Positions 9,209-15,125 of a DNA stretch of 64,000 nt are shown one piece after another. The stretch is taken from the NCBI GenBank assembly GCA_005798335.1, contig SYJV01000376.1, positions 16,850 through 80,849 of the forward strand, in the 5' to 3' direction. Position numbers and translations under genes: made by a program. The stretch's first letter is position 1, and each line of letters starts with the position of its first letter. A model generated the notes under the pieces. It did not search any database, had not been told where the DNA came from, and was given only the letters and a program-made list of their open reading frames with translations. Origin of the DNA: Planctomycetaceae bacterium (GTDB lineage: Bacteria > Planctomycetota > Planctomycetia > Pirellulales > Pirellulaceae).

Positions 9209-9495
9209 CGAACGTGCATCCCAAAATGAAGGGCTGCCCGGTGTCCAACACGCATCGCATGCGTCAGCCGATGTGGATAGGTTTGGCGGGCAGCTCGCGT
9301 GGCTTCGTTTAGCGTTTTACCGATGAAATAATCACCAGATTCCGGCTCAATCGCCACAAAGGTATCAACGTGTTCTGGTTCCAATATCGCCCGCAGGCGA
9401 GTGGCATAGATTTCTTCTGCCTTACGCACGAATTCGTCAACTTCGCGATGTCCGGCGCCGGCAACGCCGCCTCTAAATCCACTACAGCGCGACAT
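9205..9495 (-). CDS. Small conserved protein paired with clan AA protease
   Basis: A 96-aa protein whose body (EEIYATRLRAILEPEHVDTF, then VAIEPESGDYFIGKTLNEAT, then HALRVGH-like text and HFGMHVR at the end) matches a short family often found directly upstream of clan AA aspartic proteases in cyanobacteria and planctomycetes. Its function is not known; the tight pairing suggests a two-gene module, perhaps antitoxin/toxin-like, but that is inference. The stop overlaps the start of the frameshifted protease (ATGA). The ATG at 9495 lies inside the left arm of a palindromic element (9481-9568), so the original N-terminus may have been altered by that insertion; an alternative start within residues 18-25 is possible. 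Confidence 0.6.
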   Translation of the reverse strand: MSRCSGFRGGVAGAGHREVDEFVRKAEEIYATRLRAILEPEHVDTFVAIEPESGDYFIGKTLNEATRAARQTYPHRLTHAMRVGHRAALHFGMHVR

Positions 9496-9568
9496 AGTCG
9501 CCTTTTGCTCCGCAAAAGGAACCTTTCGCGGAGCGAAAGGCGACGATCCTACCAAATCGCGCTGTAGT
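9481..9568. repeat. Nested palindromic element (outer 12-bp arms, inner 17-bp arms)
   Basis: Outer arms ACTACAGCGCGA (9481-9492) and its exact complement (9557-9568). Inside them, 9497-9513 pairs with 9528-9544 (16 of 17). Each inner arm, with adjacent bases, can also fold alone: CCTTTTG-CTCCG-CAAAAGG and CCTTTCG-CGGAG-CGAAAGG. The structure resembles a REP/MITE-type element. It overlaps the 5' end of the small gene at 9205-9495. Confidence 0.8.
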
Positions 9569-9681
9569 ATTAGCTAGCGCCAACGGTTCACCGGGCATAA
9601 GCTTGATCAATGCAGCGACCCAGGCTGGTCGCGATAGCGAATTACCACGTCAGGGGTCTTGTGCTCCACGTAGTAGTTGAT
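9569..9681 (-). pseudogene. Possible decayed coding fragment
   Basis: On the minus strand, starting just after a stop, the text reads INYYVEHKTPDVVIRYRDQP and then, after a one-base shift, WVAALIKLMPGEPLALAN. Both pieces look like genuine protein sequence and join naturally across the shift, but I do not recognise the family. It lies between the palindrome at 9481-9568 and the ATPase remnant, in a stretch rich in broken genes. Low certainty. Confidence 0.3.
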
Positions 9682-9764
9682 TTAGTTCGCATAAGCGATT
9701 TATACAGAGTTTATGGAGTTATACACGAGTCGCATAATTTTCCTAAACTGGATATAATTTGAGT

Positions 9765-10027
9765 ATGAATCCAATAACCAATCCATTTGCGCCTGGCGCT
9801 GGCTCGCCACCACCCGAATTGGCCGGACGCGACGAATTGCTGAACCGAGTCCAAGTGGCTACCGCGTCTTAGACAAAAAGGTTACCGCCATCGGACCAAC
9901 TCGAAACAGTTTGATTGCCAAGGGGATGATTTGGAGTCCAAGTCACGGCGACACTGCGTTTACGGTCCCGATGTTCGACCAGTTCATGAAGCGAACGATG
10001 CCGGGGAACGAATGGAAACGACTATAA
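9765..10027 (+). pseudogene. AAA/STAND-type ATPase gene remnant with a large internal deletion
   Basis: ATG 9765 begins MNPITNPFAPGAGSPPPELA, continuing GRDELLNRVQ, the usual N-terminus of a family of archaeal/bacterial ATPases just before their nucleotide-binding domain. The frame stops at 9872, but in another frame the sequence continues YRVLDKKVTAIGPTRNSLIA-KGMIWSPSHGDTAFTVPMFD-QFMKRTMPG to a stop at 10027, which is the usual C-terminus of the same family. About 300 central residues, including Walker A and B, are missing. The junction is near 9858-9865. A TATAAT box seven bases before the ATG may be the old promoter. Confidence 0.75.
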
Positions 10028-10125
10028 GCGAGAATGTAAGTTCTCGTGAGCCGCAGGTATCGAAGGCATCGATCTGGCTGCTTGAGCTAAACTCCGCTGC
10101 GATGCTGCACCGTCCGCAACGTGAA

Positions 10126-11223
10126 TCATGGAATCAACGTCTCGCTGACGACTTCTGCTTGCGAACGAGTTCCTTGGGCTTTCCATACACTCAGATCGAT
10201 TGTGCCAGTCACAAATTGAACGTGGCCGTCACAATAAAGAGAATGAAGTCCGCCAACATGTCGACTGTGTGCCGCAACATTGTGCGATAATCGACTCCAC
10301 CAGTAGAAATTGCGTTGGCTGTGCGGTAACCCACCTCGGCAGTCGATCCTGGAATCATTGGGAGGGCGAAGATGGTTGTACATCGTATGCCCAGGTGCAC
10401 CGTAGAGCAGCCGATTTCCGCGCGTCAATTGCAGTCGATTTCCCGGAATGCAGTCTTGTGGATAATTGATCAGTTCCGGTCCCACATTGGTATTGTTGTT
10501 ACTGGTCGTTAAAGCAAAGCCGGTCGAAGGCGTTGTGCCATTCCAAAACCCATTGCTACTTGCTTTGTCCCCTGGATTAGAGACAGTTTGCTCACTGAGG
10601 CAAATCGTTTGACTTGTTCCATCAACGATATCCGCCATACGCACGCGCGAGTTTTCAAAAAAAATACCATTGACCGGTATTCCTCGGGGATTTCGTTGCG
10701 ATACGGCGAGCGTGTCCCCGGTATTCATCGCGTAGTTGGATATGCCGGCAAATCCGCTGCCTTGTGCCAATGACCGAAGTCCCGAATCCGACGGACATAC
10801 GAAGACCGACGGCTGAACTATTACCATAGAAATATTTGCATCCGTATCTGGACCGACGTCGAAGTTGATCCGATCGTAGACTGCACTCAATTCAAGCTGC
10901 GGCAGCAAGAATGCGAATGCCGAGAAACAGCTTCCATTTCCAGTCGTCGCATTCCCATTGGCAGTCGCGGTCATGTTATCGCTGGCCGACACGACCACCA
11001 TTCGGCCCGGCGGTAGTGTTCTGAGTGAAGCTTCGTAGCTGTGCAATGCCAACCCTAATTGCTTCAAATTATTGGCGCACATCATGCGCCGCGCGGCTTC
11101 CCGAGCCGATTGAACGGCAGGTAGCAGCAACCCCGCGAGAACGCCGACGATAGCGATAACGACCAACAACTCGATCAACGAGTAAGCACCGCTCGCACTT
11201 GGCAGACGACCAACTTTTTCCAT
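10126..11223 (-). CDS. DUF1559 pseudopilin-like protein
   Basis: A 365-aa member of the planctomycete-expanded DUF1559 family. The N-terminus has a prepilin-type cleavage/methylation motif (YSLIELLVVIAIVGVLAGLL followed by LPAVQSAREAARRM), so it is probably inserted in the inner membrane and processed by a prepilin peptidase. The CANNLKQLGLALHSYE segment and the C-terminal His-X-Asp-Gly type signature (LHSLYCDGHVQFV) are diagnostic. Function is unknown; an H-type pseudopilin-like surface role is the common inference. ATG 11223 follows an in-frame GTG at 11226; either may start. Unlike the copy at 18523 it has no adjacent lipoprotein partner. Divergent from the HD-domain gene, with a palindromic repeat between. 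Confidence 0.9.
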   Translation of the reverse strand: MEKVGRLPSASGAYSLIELLVVIAIVGVLAGLLLPAVQSAREAARRMMCANNLKQLGLALHSYEASLRTLPPGRMVVVSASDNMTATANGNATTGNGSCFSAFAFLLPQLELSAVYDRINFDVGPDTDANISMVIVQPSVFVCPSDSGLRSLAQGSGFAGISNYAMNTGDTLAVSQRNPRGIPVNGIFFENSRVRMADIVDGTSQTICLSEQTVSNPGDKASSNGFWNGTTPSTGFALTTSNNNTNVGPELINYPQDCIPGNRLQLTRGNRLLYGAPGHTMYNHLRPPNDSRIDCRGGLPHSQRNFYWWSRLSHNVAAHSRHVGGLHSLYCDGHVQFVTGTIDLSVWKAQGTRSQAEVVSETLIP

Positions 11224-11255
11224 CACACGTTCGTTGGAGTTAAAAGGCTAGCCAG

Positions 11256-11358
11256 TACCAGCTCGAAGCGCAAGCGAGTGAATCAGCGCGAGTCATTCAC
11301 TCGCTTGCGCTTCGAGCTGGTATTTCCAGGAGTTTACCACAAAGTGGTGCTGTCCAAC
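11256..11358. repeat. Palindromic repeat family member 1
   Basis: A 28-bp perfect inverted repeat (11256-11283 with 11295-11322; 11-base loop) with the family core GAAGCGCAAGCGAGTGAAT, followed by the family's terminal motif GTGGTGCTGTCCAAC at 11344-11358. The left terminal motif is not recognisable. Compare the intact copy at 56798-56925. It lies between divergently transcribed genes. Confidence 0.85.
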
Positions 11359-11468
11359 TGGTCATCTCGGAAATCGTTACTATGATATTCTCGTCTCTAT
11401 CAATTTCCAAATTGGACAACACATTGAATGGCCCGTGGCGCCCGAATCTGGCCTGATGGCGCTCGCTG

Positions 11469-12572
11469 ATGAATGCAAGCAAATTGCGGCGGCAGATTGC
11501 CTATGAAGCCGCGCGTGCGATGTATTTTCGACATGAATCTGAATACTTTCGCGCTAAACAAAAGGCAGCTCAACGATTGTGCAAAGGTTGGGTGAAGCCA
11601 GCCGATCTGCCCAGTAACGCAGAGATTCGCGACGAGATCCAAACGCTCGCCCGATTGCATGAAGGTGCCGCTCGGGTGGATAACCTCTTACAAATGCGTT
11701 TGACGGCGCTGCGCGTCATGCGATTGCTCAAACGATTCCGGCCGCGGTTGATCGGCAGTGTCATGACGGGCCATATTCGACAGGGCTCGGATATCGACCT
11801 GCACGTCTTTTCCGACAGCGTCGAAGCGGTAACGCACGTGTTCGATGAGCAAATGTTGTTTTACGATGTCGAGCGAAAGCGGGTCGTCAAGCACGGTGAA
11901 GAACGGATATTCACTCATATCCATTTGCGAGATTCTTTCCCGGTCGAGCTGACCGTATACGCAACTAGTTTGACGAATTTCGTATTCAAGAGTTCGATTA
12001 CTGGCAAAGCCATCGAACGAGCCAGCATCGCAGAGCTGGAACAATTCATGGCCAACGAGTATCCCGACTTGCGTCTGGAAGAGTCGCTGTCAGAGATCGA
12101 TCAGCAACCAGATCGATTCCAAGTATTTACAGGTTTGCTGTTGCCGCTGGAGGACGTCAAGCAGAGTCCCAAGTATCACCCCGAAGGTGATGCATTGTAT
12201 CACAGTTTGCAGGTGTTCGATCTGGCCTGCGACAGGTTGCCGTATGACGAGGAGTTTCTCTTAGCCGCGCTCTTGCATGATGTTGGCAAAGCCATCGATC
12301 CATTGAATCATGTGGCCGCGGGACTAGAAGCCTTGGACGGTTTGATCAGTGCGCGAACGCGATGGTTAATCGAGTATCACATGGACGCTCACCGATTGCT
12401 CGATGGCACGCTCGGCGCGCGCGCCAAACGCCGGTTGCAAGAAGATGAGAGTTTTGACGAGTTATTGCTACTCTGCCAATGCGACCGCGCCGGACGCGTC
12501 AGCGGAATCGAAACCAGTGACCTCGACGAAGCACTCGACTACATCCGCGACATCGAATACGGATTCGGCTGA
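11469..12572 (+). CDS. Nucleotidyltransferase and HD-domain protein
   Basis: A 367-aa cytoplasmic protein. The N-terminal half has a polymerase-beta-type nucleotidyltransferase motif (GS at 96-97, SDIDLHVF at 107-114). The C-terminal half has a metal-binding HD domain (H237 and H245 region, LLHDVGK with HD at 270-271, then later H and D residues in EYHMDAHRL). The layout recalls the tRNA nucleotidyltransferase/HD group and bacterial NTase-HD proteins. The motif lacks the full class II CCA-enzyme body, so CCA addition should not be assumed. ATG 11469 is the first in-frame start. It stands alone, flanked by palindromic repeats on both sides. Confidence 0.75.
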   Translation: MNASKLRRQIAYEAARAMYFRHESEYFRAKQKAAQRLCKGWVKPADLPSNAEIRDEIQTLARLHEGAARVDNLLQMRLTALRVMRLLKRFRPRLIGSVMTGHIRQGSDIDLHVFSDSVEAVTHVFDEQMLFYDVERKRVVKHGEERIFTHIHLRDSFPVELTVYATSLTNFVFKSSITGKAIERASIAELEQFMANEYPDLRLEESLSEIDQQPDRFQVFTGLLLPLEDVKQSPKYHPEGDALYHSLQVFDLACDRLPYDEEFLLAALLHDVGKAIDPLNHVAAGLEALDGLISARTRWLIEYHMDAHRLLDGTLGARAKRRLQEDESFDELLLLCQCDRAGRVSGIETSDLDEALDYIRDIEYGFG

Positions 12573-12609
12573 TCTCATTCGCTACCAAGCAAACTTACGG
12601 CAGAGAGTT

Positions 12610-12738
12610 ACGGTGAAGAGCCACCTTTTTGCAAATAAGTACCCGACGCGCAAGCGAGTGAATTGTCATAATCGTCTTAAGTTATTCACTCGCTTGCGCT
12701 TCGGGCTTGTATTTCGCAAGCAAGTGGCGCTGTCCAAT
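12610..12738. repeat. Palindromic repeat family member 2 (diverged left arm)
   Basis: A 16-bp perfect core (12648-12663 with 12684-12699) inside longer imperfect arms. The right arm keeps the full family text through to the terminal motif GTGGCGCTGTCCAA near 12724-12737. The left arm is a degraded version (GCCACCTTTTTGCAAATA instead of GCCACTTTCTTGCGAAATA). It lies just downstream of the HD-domain gene. Confidence 0.8.
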
Positions 12739-12956
12739 TAGTGCCACAGCCGGCAATCTGGCCGACATGAAAGCCAAGTCTTGCTATGTTGCCAAATTGT
12801 TGAACTTAGCACGACCGAGACACACCACGAAATAGCCACTTTGTGCGCCGGCTGTCAAGAAATATCAGTGCAAACTGTAAAATGAACCGGGATAGTGCCT
12901 CAAAGCGCCAGGACAATTGCATCGGCAGTCCGTTAGAGTCCGAAAATTCAGGAGAA

Positions 12957-13086
12957 CTACGAATTAATCGCCTAGCTGGTCGAACCTCAACATTACTCCT
13001 AGCCGCTCTGCTTGTCGCGCCGCTCGCTTCGTTGCACTCAGCCGAGCCGGCCAGGGCGCCCAACGTCCTCTTCATTGCGCTGGACG
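12957..13086 (+). pseudogene. Sulfatase 5' remnant
   Basis: In the plus frame around 12957-13086 the text LLLAALLVAPLASLHSAEP followed by ARAPNVLFIALD is a signal peptide plus the first strand of a formylglycine-dependent sulfatase (normally PNVLFIxxDD). The family resemblance ends at about 13086, before the catalytic CxPxR motif, and the sequence runs into a DUF1553 remnant. Only about 40 of roughly 500 residues remain, so this is a fragment. Confidence 0.6.
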
Positions 13087-13626
13087 TGGTGTGTGACCGC
13101 GTCGTGAGCTTGAATATACCACGAGGCGCACTGCGAGTCGCGTCATGGACTCGTTTTCCAGAGATTCCAAAGGGGCAAAGCGGACGATTGCAACTGGCTG
13201 ACCGATGCCAGGAATCCACTGACGGCCCGCGTGATTGTCAATCGCATCTGGCAAAAACTGTTCGGCGAAGGTCTGGTACGTACAGTCGATTACTTTGGCG
13301 TCCGCAGTGAAACGCCAACTCATCCCGAATTGCTCGACCATTTAGCCACGCGTTTCATTCAAAACGGCTGGTCGCAGAAAAAGCTGATTCGCTCGATGGT
13401 TCTGAGCCGTACTTATCGCCTCAGTAGCGCGAATGAAGCGGCACCAGGCACACTCCGTGAACCATCGGACTGTGATGAACCCTCGAACAATGTTGCCGTC
13501 GACGATGAAACAATCGGCACAACGAGTGTGCCTGCTAATTTAGTTGATCCTGACAATCGATTGCTTTGGCGAATGCACCGGAAACGACTGGATGCCGAGG
13601 CCCTTAGCCGGCACAAGTATGGTTGA
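13087..13626 (+). pseudogene. DUF1553 (planctomycete cytochrome-associated) 3' remnant, frameshifted
   Basis: One frame gives [16 protein letters not shown] (to about 13201). After a shift, another gives [20 protein letters not shown], continuing [35 protein letters not shown] and SRTYRLSS, the standard DUF1553 series also seen in the intact gene at 22755-25790. An 8-base loss in a would-be tandem CTGGCTGAC sequence near 13193-13204 would explain the shift. The copy ends early at 13626 ([13 protein letters not shown]) instead of continuing through the normal RLDAExIRD region. DUF1549 and the cytochrome domain are absent. Confidence 0.75.
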
Positions 13627-13670
13627 GTGATAGCGAAACGTGACGCTTCATCGGCATTTTTCCACTGACG

Positions 13671-14909
13671 CTAGAAAGCTAGTCCAGCTAATTCGGTAGC
13701 GCGGCGCACGCGTTGGATAGCAATCATGAATGCGGCGGTGCGTAAGCTGACTTGATGATGGAGTGACTGTTGCCAAATGTGTTCGAATGCTTCGCTCATC
13801 GTGTGATCGAGTTCCTGGCGCACGCGATCGAGGCTCCAGCGGTAATGTTGGCGATTCTGCACCCATTCGAAATAACTGACCGTTACACCGCCGGCGTTGG
13901 CGAGAATGTCTGGCAAGACGACCACACCTCGCTCAAATAATGCTTCGTCTGCATCGGGAAAGATGGGCCCATTGGCGCCCTCGATAATGATCTTGGCCTG
14001 GATCTGTTCGATATTCGCGGCTGTTATTACGCCACCTAGTGCGGCAGGGATCAACAGCTCAACCTCGAGTTTCAGCAAATCATCTGCCGGCAGCACTTCG
14101 CAATTCTTGTACCCGGCCATTGAGCCTTTGTTGTTCAGCGTGTGCCGAAAAATATCGAGAACGTCGAGTCCTTTTGGATTGTAGTAGCAACCCGATAGAT
14201 CGCTGACCGCAACCACTGGAAAGGCCGCTTCGCTAAGGAATTTGGCTGCGTGGGAACCGACGTTGCCAAACCCTTGAATAGCAGTGCGACAAGTTTCCGG
14301 TTTGAATCCCAAACGCTTGAGTAGCTTGACTGACAAGATGCCCACGCCTCGGCCGGTCGCCTCTTCGCGTCCTTTGGCGCCGTATTCTTCGACGGGCTTG
14401 CCGGTAATTACTGCGGGGTTGAATCCGTGATACTTTTCCCATTGATTGCGAATCCAAGACATGACCTCATGAGTCGTCCCCATGTCGGGCGCGGGAATAT
14501 CTGTGTCCGGACCGATGATGTCGTGAATTTCGTCCACAAAGGCGCGTGTCAGGCGTTCCAGTTCCCTGCGAGATAACTGCCGAGGATCAACCCCGATTCC
14601 ACCCTTCGCGCCACCATACGGAATATCGACGACCGCAGTCTTCCACGTCATCAGGCTCGCTAGCGATCGCACTTCATCCAAATCGACTGCGGGATGGTAT
14701 CGCAAACCACCCTTCATCGGACCGCGAGAATTATCGTGCTGCACGCGAAAACCAATGAACGTATCCACTCGTCCATCGTCCATTTGGCAAGCGACCTGGA
14801 CAGTGACTTCACGCTTGGGAGTGATCAGCAGTTTGCGCATCCAAACCGGCAGAGCCAAGCGGTCAGCCGCTTTATTGAAATAGTGATCCGTTGCTTCGGT
14901 CGCTTTCAT
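13671..14909 (-). CDS. gdhA: Glutamate dehydrogenase (Glu/Leu/Phe/Val dehydrogenase family)
   Basis: A 412-aa cytoplasmic enzyme of the family that interconverts glutamate with 2-oxoglutarate and ammonia using NAD(P). Motifs: [11 protein letters not shown] near residue 60, the catalytic-lysine segment [26 protein letters not shown], the Rossmann GFGNVG, and [12 protein letters not shown] plus DILANAGGV near the C-terminus. Length fits hexameric GDH of about 410-420 aa. ATG 14909 is preferred over a GTG at 14936 because it matches the family N-terminus. It is divergent from the pseudokinase gene; a 7-bp tandem repeat fills the shared upstream region. Leucine or valine dehydrogenase activity is less likely given the full GDH motif set. 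Confidence 0.93.
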   Translation of the reverse strand: MKATEATDHYFNKAADRLALPVWMRKLLITPKREVTVQVACQMDDGRVDTFIGFRVQHDNSRGPMKGGLRYHPAVDLDEVRSLASLMTWKTAVVDIPYGGAKGGIGVDPRQLSRRELERLTRAFVDEIHDIIGPDTDIPAPDMGTTHEVMSWIRNQWEKYHGFNPAVITGKPVEEYGAKGREEATGRGVGILSVKLLKRLGFKPETCRTAIQGFGNVGSHAAKFLSEAAFPVVAVSDLSGCYYNPKGLDVLDIFRHTLNNKGSMAGYKNCEVLPADDLLKLEVELLIPAALGGVITAANIEQIQAKIIIEGANGPIFPDADEALFERGVVVLPDILANAGGVTVSYFEWVQNRQHYRWSLDRVRQELDHTMSEAFEHIWQQSLHHQVSLRTAAFMIAIQRVRRATELAGLAF

Positions 14910-14933
14910 GGTTATTCTTCGGGGTTCAGGGGT

Positions 14934-15023
14934 CACATCTCAGAATCTAAGGACAGATCTCAAATTTCAGATTTCAGACCTCAAAATTCGGATCTCGGAT
15001 TTCAAATCTCGGAATTCAGACCA
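14934..15023. repeat. Heptamer tandem repeat
   Basis: Ten consecutive, exactly phased 7-base units occupy 14954-15023: CAGATCT, CAAATTT, CAGATTT, CAGACCT, CAAAATT, CGGATCT, CGGATTT, CAAATCT, CGGAATT, CAGACCA (consensus C-R-R-A-N-Y-T). Less regular units extend left to 14934. The array lies between the divergent starts of gdh (14909) and the pseudokinase (15126). Confidence 0.8.
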
Positions 15024-15046
15024 GCATTCGACTAATCTAGTTCTTG

Positions 15047-15052
15047 TATAAT
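15047..15052 (+). promoter_or_regulatory. Possible -10 box for the pseudokinase gene
   Basis: A perfect TATAAT at 15047-15052 lies 74 bases before ATG 15126. No good -35 is visible at the usual spacing (GCATTC at 15024-15029), so this is only a suggestion. Confidence 0.25.
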
Positions 15053-15125
15053 ACGGGCTATTACGATCGAACAGGTGCCTAATCATCGTGATTGCGATTT
15101 GCTGCCTCATGAAATCATAGCTCAT

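Noticed and set aside
12843..13310. 155-codon plus frame read as one complete protein
   Set aside because: Its parts belong to two different families (sulfatase head, DUF1553 piece) and it is out of frame with the continuing DUF1553 sequence, so it is described as remnants.
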